Shown: positions 1 through 6,228 of the stretch, in pieces
Numbering within the stretch: the first letter of the stretch is position 1
Layout: every line of letters starts with the position of its first letter
Notes under the pieces: generated by a model
Database searches by the model: none
Told to the model about the DNA's origin: nothing
Seen by the model: the letters and a program-made list of their open reading frames with translations, nothing else
IMG/VR virus record: IMGVR_UViG_3300027720_000036
Coordinates: 1 to 21,388 of that record
Source of the DNA: a virus
Direction: 5' to 3' (one strand)
Length of the DNA stretch: 21,388 bases
Translations under genes and position numbers: made by a program

Positions 1-1
1 C

Positions 2-151
2 GTCAGCCAGACTGCCGGCGGCAGGTTCAGCTTTGCCACCTCCGCTGCCCGCATTGTCGTGATCCCCGAGCCCGAGGCTGTCATCACCATGGTGGTGCTG
101 GCGGTAATGATCTTCATGTGGAGGCCGCATGTGCATCGAGCAACTAGCTGA
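2..151 (+). CDS. C-terminal fragment of a PEP-CTERM-like protein (5' end outside window)
   Basis: Only the last 49 residues are in the window, in an open frame that enters from the left edge. The tail reads VVIPEPEAV, then a hydrophobic stretch (ITMVVLAVMIFMW), then a short basic end (RPHVHRATS). This three-part layout of Pro-Glu-Pro, one membrane helix and a positive C-terminus is the architecture of PEP-CTERM sorting signals. In exosortase-bearing bacteria, planctomycetes among them, exosortase recognises these signals and anchors or releases surface proteins. The stop lies 23 bases inside the next gene, so this is coupled to the phage operon and is not a stray host gene. The body of the protein, and hence its function, cannot be seen. 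A plain C-terminal membrane anchor is the alternative reading. The sorting role is inference. Confidence 0.6.
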   Translation, partial: VSQTAGGRFSFATSAARIVVIPEPEAVITMVVLAVMIFMWRPHVHRATS

Positions 152-404
152 ACTGAATCCCGACGCCCTGACCCCGGATGGTCTGGAGTCTGCCTACGTC
201 GGCTTCACCTGCAACCACCACCATGCCCATGTCGCCGTGTACTCGTTTGAGCGGTGCGTTGAAGTACTCGTTACCCGTGACGGGATGAGCAACGATGACG
301 CTGAAGAGTTTCTCCATTTTAACACGCTGGGTGCGTGGGTCGGTGAGAACGGGCCGCTGTTCATCCTTACGGGAGCCTGCGATGGCGAAGCTAAAGAAGA
401 TTGA
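129..404 (+). CDS. Small conserved phage protein with a FNTLGAWVGENGP motif, function unknown
   Basis: A 91-residue protein. Its distal part, DGMSNDDAEEFLHFNTLGAW followed by VGENGPLFI, matches from memory a widespread family of short phage proteins with a 'D-A-x-E-[FY]-[LF]-x-F-N-x-x-G-A-W-V-G-E' core. To my knowledge that family has no established function. A His-rich patch (CNHHHAH) sits near residue 30. The ATG at 129 is chosen because GGAGG (120-124) sits 4 bases upstream. The gene overlaps the PEP-CTERM-like frame upstream and the following gene downstream, so it belongs to a coupled operon. It is soluble, with no signal peptide or membrane segment. Confidence 0.8.
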   Translation: MCIEQLAELNPDALTPDGLESAYVGFTCNHHHAHVAVYSFERCVEVLVTRDGMSNDDAEEFLHFNTLGAWVGENGPLFILTGACDGEAKED

Positions 405-594
405 GTGCTTGGGCGGGCCGCTCGATGGGAAGCGTGTCGCTGTCTCCAACGAGGTGGACTTCGTCACAACGAACCTAAACCCGCTGGTAACGCATTGGTA
501 CAACCGCGAAGAGCAGCAGATGGGCAAGCGGGTGCGGCAGGTGTTCCGCCATTACGAGATCCATGTCGGCCCAGAGGACGGCCAGAATGACTGA
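382..594 (+). CDS. Small hypothetical phage protein with a GGPLDGKRV motif
   Basis: A 70-residue protein starting MAKLKKIECLGGPLDGKRVA. The N-terminal 'GGPxDGxxV' signature followed by a short beta-rich tail ending in an aromatic 'HYEIHVG' strand recalls small phage proteins of unknown role. I recognise the pattern but not a function. The ATG at 382 is preferred over an in-frame upstream ATG at 295 because GGGAG (371-375) sits 6 bases before it and because the upstream extension would lie wholly inside the preceding gene. It overlaps the preceding gene by 23 bases and the following gene by 8, consistent with translational coupling. Confidence 0.72.
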   Translation: MAKLKKIECLGGPLDGKRVAVSNEVDFVTTNLNPLVTHWYNREEQQMGKRVRQVFRHYEIHVGPEDGQND

Positions 595-787
595 TACCGA
601 GTCTGCCCGGGTCGCTCCCGGCTATCTGGGGGATGGAGTTAGCCCCAGCCACAACGACAAAAATCTCCACCATATTCTCACCGACGCGGAGCGGGAGGCG
701 ATTGAGCGTGCCGCGTTTGTTTCTGATCAGGCGGGGCTCGAGAAGTCAGCCGCCACGCTCCGCAACCTACTGGAAAGGATGAAATGA
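587..787 (+). CDS. LTDAEREAIE-family small protein, copy 1
   Basis: A 66-residue protein whose second half, LTDAEREAIERAAFVSDQ, ends in ATLRNLLERMK. A near-copy is encoded by the next gene. The likely fold is two amphipathic helices: one from LTDAEREAIE, one from the LRNLLERMK end. There is no catalytic motif. From memory this 'LTD-E-REAIE ... ATLR-LLER' pattern recurs in planctomycete and planctomycete-phage sequences without a known role. The ATG at 587 follows AGAGGA (573-578) with an 8-base spacer. The next gene starts in the ATGA overlap at 784-787. Confidence 0.7.
   Translation: MTDTESARVAPGYLGDGVSPSHNDKNLHHILTDAEREAIERAAFVSDQAGLEKSAATLRNLLERMK
677..706 (+). repeat. 30-bp perfect direct repeat, copy 1
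   Basis: This is identical to 877-906 and encodes the LTDAEREAIE core in both duplicated small genes. The flanking codons diverge quickly, so identity is confined to this block. Confidence 0.9.
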
Positions 788-1008
788 GAATTGACCCCGA
801 CGCGTGTCGCGACCCAGACCTCCTTGCCGCAGAGTTGCGGCGATTGCGAACCGTAATCGCAGCAGGCGAGCCAACCCTCACCGACGCGGAGCGGGAGGCG
901 ATTGAGGATGCGGCAGGAATCTGTGAGGAACACGCAGAGGAATACGACGGCACGGATAGCTCACCAATTGCCGACACTCTCCGCAAACTGCTGGAGCGTC
1001 TGAAATGA
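784..1008 (+). CDS. LTDAEREAIE-family small protein, copy 2
   Basis: A 74-residue paralogue of the preceding product. It adds an N-terminal helix (CRDPDLLAAELRRLRTVIAA), then repeats LTDAEREAIE and ends ADTLRKLLERLK. The acidic middle (EEHAEEYDGTD) replaces copy 1's linker. A 30-base identical DNA segment (677-706 and 877-906, exactly 200 bases apart) marks either recent duplication or local gene conversion. It is joined to its neighbours by ATGA overlaps at both ends, so the two copies and the next gene are almost certainly translated from one message. Function unknown. The paired helices suggest a protein-binding or dimerising role, which is speculative. Confidence 0.72.
   Translation: MRIDPDACRDPDLLAAELRRLRTVIAAGEPTLTDAEREAIEDAAGICEEHAEEYDGTDSSPIADTLRKLLERLK
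877..906 (+). repeat. 30-bp perfect direct repeat, copy 2
   Basis: This is the second copy of the 30-base block at 677-706, in the same reading phase within its gene, and exactly 200 bases away. Confidence 0.9.
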
Positions 1009-1364
1009 CCGATAACGAACAGAAGGTCTTGGTAGGTGTCATGCTGTCTGAGATCGGCACGGCACAGAAATACAACTCCCTAGTGTCTGAGTTGCAGGCC
1101 GATATCGAGCGGCTGCGGGGCGAGGCCCGGTACTGGCGGACGATGTACCAGCACAACTGCAAAGAGCCGCAGTGGATGGACATCTCTAAGGTGACGCCGC
1201 CAGACGAGAACCGGCAGTACCTGCTCTACACGACTGCCCTAGAGGGATTCGTGTGGATCGGCCGGCGTGGCCCGCTGCCCAAGTCAGTCACTCACTGGAT
1301 GAGCGTGCCAGAGCTACCGCCGCCGTCACTACGGCAGGATGAGCCCGCCTCTGGGGAGCCATGA
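1005..1364 (+). CDS. DUF551-like phage protein with an N-terminal coiled coil
   Basis: A 119-residue protein. Residues about 20-50 are helical and coiled-coil-like (SLVSELQADIERLRGEARYW). Residues about 56-105 read WMDISKVTPPDENRQYLLYT ... VTHWMSVPELPPP, which fits the DUF551 pattern 'W-I-x-V-x-x-x-x-P-x-x-x-x-x-Y-L-[VL]-x-T ... V-T-H-W-M-P-L-P-x-P-P'. DUF551 is a small beta-rich phage and prophage domain without an assigned activity. The gene starts in an ATGA overlap with the previous gene. Its last 36 bases overlap, tail to tail, the minus-strand gene that follows, so no terminator separates the two convergent units. Confidence 0.82.
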   Translation: MTDNEQKVLVGVMLSEIGTAQKYNSLVSELQADIERLRGEARYWRTMYQHNCKEPQWMDISKVTPPDENRQYLLYTTALEGFVWIGRRGPLPKSVTHWMSVPELPPPSLRQDEPASGEP

Positions 1365-2633
1365 CTGCTCAGTACGCTGTTTCCTGAGCTTGGCCTCTTC
1401 CTCGATAGCCTTATCCCGCTGTACCTGCTGGGCAGAGTACTCCGCGGCGGCATTAGTCGGCACGTTACCCGAAGTTTTAAAATTCTCAGAATTCGATACG
1501 TCTGGGTGTTGGGTCACAGCCAGCCAGTTCAAGGGGCTCGAAACCTCATCGATACCTTCCCGGGCGACCACTCCAGCAGCTGCTTTGGCAAACCCCTTGC
1601 CTAGCCCACCGACCAGCCCAAACCCGAGCGATGCGACCGAGAATGGGTCGAACGCCTCGTGGCCCATGTCGGCCCAGAACTCTCCGGCGGGAGAGTACTG
1701 AACGCCCTTTGAATGCCCATAGTCTTTCACCGACGGGGCACCTGATTGCTCGACCAGCCCCCTCAGAGCGTTGCCGTATTCGCTTCGCTGATCCGGGGTC
1801 ATGCCTTCAGGCACCGGGAAGCTGGCCCGGCCGACATCCTTCTCAGCCCGCTCGTGGGTGCGGCTGTCTGACAAGCCGGACAGGATGTTCGATCCCCACT
1901 TGTACCCGTGGTTGATCAGGTCGCCGGCTGCCCTGACAGCTGCGTTGGGCATGAACGGCAGATCCGGCTGATCGTTCTTCAGGAGCGGTGCGTCGTCTCG
2001 CCGGGAAGCCCGCATGCTGGCGGTCGGCCAGACGTTCATCTCCGAGAGCACCTGACCGACGACGGTGTCGCCGTTGTTCTCGGTGTTCCCGAGAGAGTGC
2101 TGCCCCGGGTAGTGCGTGGACATCCAGCTGGAGTGGTGCTGGGGATCAGCCTCAGCTGCTTCGTGGTATCCGACCGCGTCGTTGAGCCGCTGGGCCCGTG
2201 TGGCTGGGCTGAGAGTCGTCGCCTTCCCCCACGCTGACGATGGCAGTTCCAGCTGGGCCGGGTTGTTGTCTTCGTCTACCCCGTAGTTGATGCCGCCAAC
2301 GAGGTGCCGGCTGCTCGGAACAGGCTGACGATTCAACACTGAGTTCAGGAGGTTGCTGTCTCGCAGTGATCCGTAGACCTTCTGGTCGCCCGGGCCGAGC
2401 GAGTACGCGCCGTTCCGCTCACTGTCCGCGATTCCCTCGACATGACCCTGAGCCGACTTAGGGATCACATCATCGAGGTGCGACACCAGCGCCGCATGCA
2501 CCGGATGGTCTGGGTTCAGCAGGATCGCAGCAGCTGCATCGGGGTCTATGCCGGGGGCGTGACGCTGCGCTAAAGCCGCTAGATGCGGGGTGATTCGCTG
2601 CCTCGCAGCGGCCATGAAGTCGTTGTCTGCCAT
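1329..2633 (-). CDS. Unknown 434-residue protein, the only clear minus-strand gene
   Basis: The protein is 434 residues from the ATG at 2633, which has GGAGG (2638-2642, read on the minus strand) just upstream. An in-frame TTG 48 bases further out is less likely. Residues 1-60 are Ala/His-rich and helical. Residues about 155-200 hold a striking polar block with HEAAEAD, HH, THYPGQH and a later LSEMN. A Gly/Ala-rich hydrophobic stretch (FSVASLGFGLVGGLGKGFAK) lies at 331-350, and the C-terminus is charged and coiled (residues 400-423). It reads like a minor or internal virion protein, and the HEAAE and HH elements vaguely recall small podophage structural proteins, but I cannot name a family. 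HEAAE lacks the second His of a zincin HExxH. The plus strand has no competing long coding frame here. Confidence 0.72.
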   Translation of the reverse strand: MADNDFMAAARQRITPHLAALAQRHAPGIDPDAAAAILLNPDHPVHAALVSHLDDVIPKSAQGHVEGIADSERNGAYSLGPGDQKVYGSLRDSNLLNSVLNRQPVPSSRHLVGGINYGVDEDNNPAQLELPSSAWGKATTLSPATRAQRLNDAVGYHEAAEADPQHHSSWMSTHYPGQHSLGNTENNGDTVVGQVLSEMNVWPTASMRASRRDDAPLLKNDQPDLPFMPNAAVRAAGDLINHGYKWGSNILSGLSDSRTHERAEKDVGRASFPVPEGMTPDQRSEYGNALRGLVEQSGAPSVKDYGHSKGVQYSPAGEFWADMGHEAFDPFSVASLGFGLVGGLGKGFAKAAAGVVAREGIDEVSSPLNWLAVTQHPDVSNSENFKTSGNVPTNAAAEYSAQQVQRDKAIEEEAKLRKQRTEQSWLPRGGLILP

Positions 2634-2637
2634 TGGG

Positions 2638-2642
2638 CCTCC
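2638..2642 (-). promoter_or_regulatory. Shine-Dalgarno GGAGG deciding the start of the minus-strand gene
   Basis: CCTCC on the plus strand is GGAGG on the minus strand, 4 bases before the ATG at 2633. It favours that ATG over the upstream in-frame TTG at 2681. Confidence 0.6.
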
Positions 2643-2690
2643 ACTGAATTTATGGAGCAGATCCGAGAAGTCGGGCCACAAAGTCAGAAA

Positions 2691-2708
2691 CCCTTACCCC
2701 GAGCGAGG
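2691..2708 (+). repeat. Leader motif CCCTTAC-CCC-GAGCGAGG, copy 1
   Basis: CCCTTAC followed after three C residues by GAGCGAGG. The same two blocks, without the three C's, precede the scaffold gene at 3198-3212. The second block supplies part of the ribosome binding site of the CAP gene. Confidence 0.5.
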
Positions 2709-2716
2709 AGTTTTCT

Positions 2717-3178
2717 ATGACCCGACTCTTTGTCGCTGCCTTGTTGGCGGCTTGTGTTTCCAGTTTCGCGAAAGCCGAAAGCCCTACTGGCAACAGGCTT
2801 TACCGCACCGAATGTAACAACGGCGTATGTCGCCGGGTGTACGTCGGAAGCGAGTGGGAGAACTCGATCGTTGACAAAGTCAACAGCGAGCGTGCTACCC
2901 GCGGCCTTCGCCCTCTCGTTGTCACCCAGAAGCTGATGGGCCTAGCCCGCAGCTGGTCGGGTCGTCAGGCGAATGAGCGTCGGATGTACCACTCCGGCTG
3001 GTCAGGCATGGGTGAGAACGTCGCCTACGGCCAGAAGGGCCCTTCTGAGGTGATGACCGCATGGATGAACAGCCCCGGCCATCGGGCCAACATCCTCAAC
3101 CCGAAGTACTCCGAGATCGGTGTTGGCGTCGTGATGTCGAGCAACGGCCAGCCCTATTACACGCAGCACTTCCGTTAA
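2717..3178 (+). CDS. Exported CAP-domain (SCP/PR-1-like, YkwD-type) protein
   Basis: A 153-residue protein. Residues 1-20 form a signal sequence (MTRLFVAALLAACVSSFAKA). It could be cut after AKA (20) by signal peptidase I, or at LAAC (10-13), which also fits a lipobox, giving a lipoprotein. A CxxxxC pair (C33, C38) follows. The CAP domain spans about 48-153: VNSERATRGLRPL, MYHSGWSGMGENVAYG, WMNSPGHRANIL, YSEIGVGVV and YYTQHF. The residues expected in the CAP cavity are present (H92, E100, H122, E133). Bacterial CAP proteins are secreted or surface proteins of mostly unclear activity. AGGAG (2706-2710) sits 6 bases before the ATG. It lies alone between a minus-strand gene and the scaffold gene, as an accessory (moron-like) gene might. 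Domain identity is firm. Its role in infection is unknown. Confidence 0.93.
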   Translation: MTRLFVAALLAACVSSFAKAESPTGNRLYRTECNNGVCRRVYVGSEWENSIVDKVNSERATRGLRPLVVTQKLMGLARSWSGRQANERRMYHSGWSGMGENVAYGQKGPSEVMTAWMNSPGHRANILNPKYSEIGVGVVMSSNGQPYYTQHFR

Positions 3179-3197
3179 TCCCCGAGCGTCCGATTAG

Positions 3198-3212
3198 CCC
3201 TTACGAGCGAGG
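3198..3212 (+). repeat. Leader motif CCCTTAC-GAGCGAGG, copy 2
   Basis: The same two blocks as at 2691-2708, here adjacent. It ends 5 bases before the scaffold ATG at 3218, so GCGAGG acts as its Shine-Dalgarno. Whether the pair is more than a shared ribosome-binding context is unknown. Confidence 0.5.
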
Positions 3213-3217
3213 CCAGC

Positions 3218-4291
3218 ATGTCTGACGAAATGCTTGACGATGTCGAGATTGAAGATGAATCCCCAGATCAGGACGTACCGGATCAGGACGAGTCTCCCGA
3301 GGAGGATGACGCACCTGAGCCGCAGGAGACGGCACCGCAGCCGACCGTCTGGGACGCCTTTAAATCTTTGCCTGACTTCCAAGGGCAAGATGAGCGTGCG
3401 ATTGCTCAGAGGCTATATCAAAGCCTTGAGCGAGAAAAGCAAGCCACGCATGCCCTAGCTCAGTACCGGGAAGTTCTTCCCCACACGCAGCAGTATCTGA
3501 GGGATCGCCCCGAGTACGAGAAGTGGCGAGCCTCGCAGTCTGCCCCCGCCGCACCGCAGCCAGCTGCTGCCCCGGCTCCCCAGAAAGAAGAGAGTTGGTG
3601 GAACCCTCCGCAGGTGCGTGACGCCTACAAGCGTTACATCGTCAAGGACGAATCCGGCCGGGACTCGATCCACCCTGATGCACCGATCGACGCGAAGCAT
3701 GCACTGACTGAGTACTTCCAGTACCGGCAGGACTTTGCGGAGAAGTTCCTCACGAACCCAGAGGACGCTCTCGCCCCGATGGTGTCGCGTCTGGCACAGC
3801 AGCAGGCGTCGGAAATCGTGCAGCAGCAGCTGCAAGAAGCCGGCCGTAAGCAGTACATCCAGACGCTGGAAGAACAGAACCGCGACTGGCTCTACAGCGA
3901 CCCCACCAACAGAATTGTTTCAAAAGAGGGTGAGGCTGCCAAAAGATACATTGAGCAAGCCGCACAGCTGGGAATCTCCACACCGGAGGCCCGCTGGCAG
4001 TTTGCTCTTGAGAAGGTCGAGCGCGACCTGATGCACCAAGTGCTTCAGGCTCAAACAGGCCAAGCTCGTCAGCAGGCTTTCGAATCGCAACTCAGTCGCG
4101 TCCCCGCTCCGGCCCCGCAACAGCCGCCGCAGCGCACGCAGGCAGAAGCGAACATGGAGTATCTGCGACGGGCCGCATCGCGCTCCGCCAATCGTGCTGG
4201 CGTGCAGACTAATAACCCCGAAGCTGGTCGCAAGGGGTTGAGCTTTGAAGAACGGCTTCGTGCCGACGCATCCGACGCGGGTCTTATCTGA
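3218..4291 (+). CDS. Probable capsid scaffolding protein
   Basis: A 357-residue protein directly upstream of the major capsid gene. The first 45 residues are very acidic (DDVEIEDESPDQDVPDQDES...). Then come a helical segment (FQGQDERAIAQRLYQSLERE), an Ala/Pro linker around 108-125, and long Gln/Glu/Ala-rich helices (QQQASEIVQQQLQEAGRKQY). The C-terminus is basic and disordered (NRAGVQTNNPEAGRKGLSFE). Acidic, helical, low-complexity proteins with a basic C-terminal tail are characteristic of scaffolds, which nucleate procapsid assembly and bind the coat through the tail. Position and composition support the call. There is no protease domain, so it is not a protease-scaffold fusion. An internal head protein is the alternative. 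Confidence 0.8.
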   Translation: MSDEMLDDVEIEDESPDQDVPDQDESPEEDDAPEPQETAPQPTVWDAFKSLPDFQGQDERAIAQRLYQSLEREKQATHALAQYREVLPHTQQYLRDRPEYEKWRASQSAPAAPQPAAAPAPQKEESWWNPPQVRDAYKRYIVKDESGRDSIHPDAPIDAKHALTEYFQYRQDFAEKFLTNPEDALAPMVSRLAQQQASEIVQQQLQEAGRKQYIQTLEEQNRDWLYSDPTNRIVSKEGEAAKRYIEQAAQLGISTPEARWQFALEKVERDLMHQVLQAQTGQARQQAFESQLSRVPAPAPQQPPQRTQAEANMEYLRRAASRSANRAGVQTNNPEAGRKGLSFEERLRADASDAGLI

Positions 4292-4322
4292 CCTGCCTAA
4301 CTGAACAGGAAAGGTTGTTACT

Positions 4323-5441
4323 ATGGCTAGTACTACTGACTGGGCCCGCGCTATCGGGACATCGATCACAAATTACCTGCGGGAAGAAGAGATCGCTGTC
4401 CTTCGTAAGTTCCGTATCTACGCTGCGCTTGAGGGTGGCGGTAACGTACTAACTAATCAAAGTGGAAGGGGCTTCTCATGGGAAGTTCGTTTTCGAAATC
4501 AGCCCGTTTCGTCCAATAATGGAGAAACTCCTCGGGTTTTCGCTCGACAGAATTTGTGGAAGACCGGGAAGCTGGATTGGAGGGGGTATCAGGTTTCCGA
4601 CATGATCCTGCGGCGCGAAATGCTCGAAAATCGCGGGCAGCAGGCACTTATCAACGTGGCTGGCAAAATGGCCGCTCGACTTCAGGAGTCGATGGAGCAG
4701 CACCTCGCCAAGGAAGTTTACGTTGACGGCAACAAGCCGGGTAACGAAATGCGATTCTGCGGTCTAGATTCCATGTTCGGCTACGATGGCACCGTGAATG
4801 TTACTAACGGCCAGAAGCGGACGGCCAATGCGGCTGACCCTTTTGCGTGGGCGAAGGACGACTACGCCGGTCTCTCGACGGAGCTTGGTGCGGAAGCCGG
4901 CTCGCAGCTTGAGACGGGCAGCTGGCCCAACGTGGTGTGCGATGAGTCCTATGACTACTACACCCCGATTATCACTAATTACACGAGCACGTTCTTCAAG
5001 GGTGCTACACCCACTTGGAAGGATCAGTGCGTCGAGGCCGTGCGTGAAGCGATTCACCAAACTAAGAGAAATGATTCGAAAGAATCGGCCATTGACCTCG
5101 TGATTGTTGATCGCCGCATGTTCATTGACTATATGAACCGGCTCGACAGCAAGGAGCGGGCGATCGTTACTAAGACGAACGGCCTGAAGTCCTACGGTTT
5201 CGGTGATGTGTTCGAACAGGACGGCGTGGAAATCTCGACGGAATATGCCGTTCCGACGGGCTGTGGCTACGGTCTCAGCATCGGGAACATGTACCTGCAC
5301 TGCATGGAATCGCAGCTGATTACGGCCGAGGGCCCGCATTACAATCAGCACAATCAGGCTTACGAATATGTGGCCTCGACCTTAGCCAACCTCCGTTTTG
5401 TAAGTCCAAGAAATTTCTTTAAGCTCGCGGCTGTCGCCTGA
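4323..5441 (+). CDS. Major capsid protein
   Basis: A 372-residue protein of normal length for an HK97-fold coat subunit. It is placed right after the scaffold and before a small beta-rich protein. The sequence RKFRIYAALEGGGNVLTNQS, then WEVRFRNQPV, WKTGKLDWRGYQVSDMILRR and LENRGQQALINVAG, looks like a capsid N-arm and E-loop followed by the long spine helix (about 100-130). LDSMFGY, YDYYTPIITNY and DLVIVDRRMFIDYMNRL follow. From memory this resembles coat proteins annotated in planctomycete and environmental phages. No cleavable delta domain is evident. AGGAAAGG (4307-4314) precedes the ATG by 8 bases. Codon use includes more A/T-ending codons than the fibre genes. Self-assembles into the procapsid shell with the scaffold. 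Confidence 0.88.
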   Translation: MASTTDWARAIGTSITNYLREEEIAVLRKFRIYAALEGGGNVLTNQSGRGFSWEVRFRNQPVSSNNGETPRVFARQNLWKTGKLDWRGYQVSDMILRREMLENRGQQALINVAGKMAARLQESMEQHLAKEVYVDGNKPGNEMRFCGLDSMFGYDGTVNVTNGQKRTANAADPFAWAKDDYAGLSTELGAEAGSQLETGSWPNVVCDESYDYYTPIITNYTSTFFKGATPTWKDQCVEAVREAIHQTKRNDSKESAIDLVIVDRRMFIDYMNRLDSKERAIVTKTNGLKSYGFGDVFEQDGVEISTEYAVPTGCGYGLSIGNMYLHCMESQLITAEGPHYNQHNQAYEYVASTLANLRFVSPRNFFKLAAVA

Positions 5442-5474
5442 TCCACCACCCAGTAGTCACAAGGAAAAGTTCGC

Positions 5475-5975
5475 ATGTCCTACAATGTCGATCCCGGCTT
5501 CGGCCGTGGACAAGTGCTGGGTGCCCTGTGGGTTCACCCGACCGAGAAGACCGACCCAACCGTGACGGGTGCGTCACAGGTCGGCACGAAGAAGCAGTTC
5601 ACTGATGTGAACGCCAAGACGGGTGCCGTGCTCTCCAACGAGTTGGTCACCTGCGTGGCCGTTCGCAACACCACCGCGGCGGCTGTGCTTCCGGGCACGA
5701 CCCAGACGGTGCTCGGTTACACGGGCGTGGTTGACGAGTACGTCAAGCCCGTCCCGGTGAACGAGGTGTTCTGGCTCGTGATCGATGGCCCGACCCAGCA
5801 GCCGCTGGGCACCCGGGTCAACCTGATGACGACCGGGACTGCGAAGCCCCGCGTGATTCTGGTTGATGGCGACGAAGTCGATGAGACGGACGCTACGAAC
5901 CCCGCGGTTCGCGTGGTGTTTGGTGAGGACGATGACGCGGTCACGCCCGACACGACGGCCCCTGTTGTCCCGTAG
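5475..5975 (+). CDS. Putative capsid decoration / head-stabilisation protein
   Basis: A 166-residue, beta-rich, Thr/Val/Pro-rich protein immediately after the major capsid gene, where decoration proteins usually sit. The N-terminus is polar (MSYNVDPGFGRGQVLGALWV). The middle holds ATTGTAKP-like and VNEVFWLVIDGPTQQPLGTR segments. The 'FWLVIDGP' strand resembles small capsid-associated proteins (DUF2190-like) that carry a 'V-x-x-G-x-[VA]-x-[VL]' beta core, though I cannot assign a family firmly. The C-terminal 20 residues are acidic and Thr/Pro-rich, probably disordered. AAGGAAAAG precedes the ATG. Roughly one strong start and no competing frame. Confidence 0.62.
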   Translation: MSYNVDPGFGRGQVLGALWVHPTEKTDPTVTGASQVGTKKQFTDVNAKTGAVLSNELVTCVAVRNTTAAAVLPGTTQTVLGYTGVVDEYVKPVPVNEVFWLVIDGPTQQPLGTRVNLMTTGTAKPRVILVDGDEVDETDATNPAVRVVFGEDDDAVTPDTTAPVVP

Positions 5976-5979
5976 AAAC

Positions 5980-5988
5980 GAGGTGATC
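5980..5988 (+). promoter_or_regulatory. Near-perfect Shine-Dalgarno GAGGTGATC for a TTG start
   Basis: GAGGTGATC matches the full anti-Shine-Dalgarno complement. Its GAGG core ends 7 bases before the TTG at 5991. It is the best ribosome binding site in the window and decides an unusual start codon. Confidence 0.75.
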
Positions 5989-5990
5989 TT

Positions 5991-6203
5991 TTGCGGTATG
6001 TCCTCTTTGTTCTTTGTGCTTCCTTGGTTTCTGTTGCGGTGGCTGATGAGGCCGTCCCTCGTAACCACCTCGATGTGAAGTCCCAGCAGCACGAAGTGCG
6101 ACGGGATGCTCGCGCCGAGCGGCATGAGATCCATCGTCGCTTCAAGGCCAAGAAGCTGGAGTCACGAGCACGAGCCCTGCGTGCTGAAGGCGACAGCAAG
6201 TAA
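5991..6203 (+). CDS. Small exported basic protein, TTG start
   Basis: A 70-residue protein read from TTG 5991. Read this way it opens with a textbook signal peptide: RY, a hydrophobic core VLFVLCASLVSVAVA, then a cleavage site AVA|DE after residue 18. The mature part (about 52 residues) is one highly charged helix (HEVRRDARAERHEIHRRFKA...), Arg/His/Lys/Glu-rich. The ATG at 5998 is in another frame. It sits last in the head cassette, 15 bases after the decoration gene and before a strong hairpin. An exported helix of this kind is unexpected among head genes. Possible roles are an envelope-acting lysis accessory or a periplasmic factor, neither shown. No lipobox was seen. Confidence 0.7.
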   Translation: MRYVLFVLCASLVSVAVADEAVPRNHLDVKSQQHEVRRDARAERHEIHRRFKAKKLESRARALRAEGDSK

Positions 6204-6228
6204 GTGATCAAGTGTGGGTCTGAACTAC

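Noticed and set aside
295-381. Upstream extension of the 382 gene to an ATG at 295
   Set aside because: It lies wholly inside the preceding gene, has no ribosome site, and encodes an Arg/Ser-rich stretch unlike the conserved body.
1339-2237. Several plus-strand open frames opposite the minus-strand 434-residue gene
   Set aside because: They are short, mutually overlapping and Arg/Ser/Pro-rich with no ribosome sites. The single minus frame covers the whole interval with sensible protein composition.
4764-5351. Minus-strand open frame (195 residues) opposite the major capsid gene
   Set aside because: The plus-strand capsid protein is well supported, and the antisense frame has no convincing ribosome site or recognisable motif.
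5574-6134. Minus-strand open frame (186 residues) across the decoration and signal-peptide genes
   Set aside because: It is antisense to two supported plus genes and rich in Arg/His from complementing their codons. No family features were seen.
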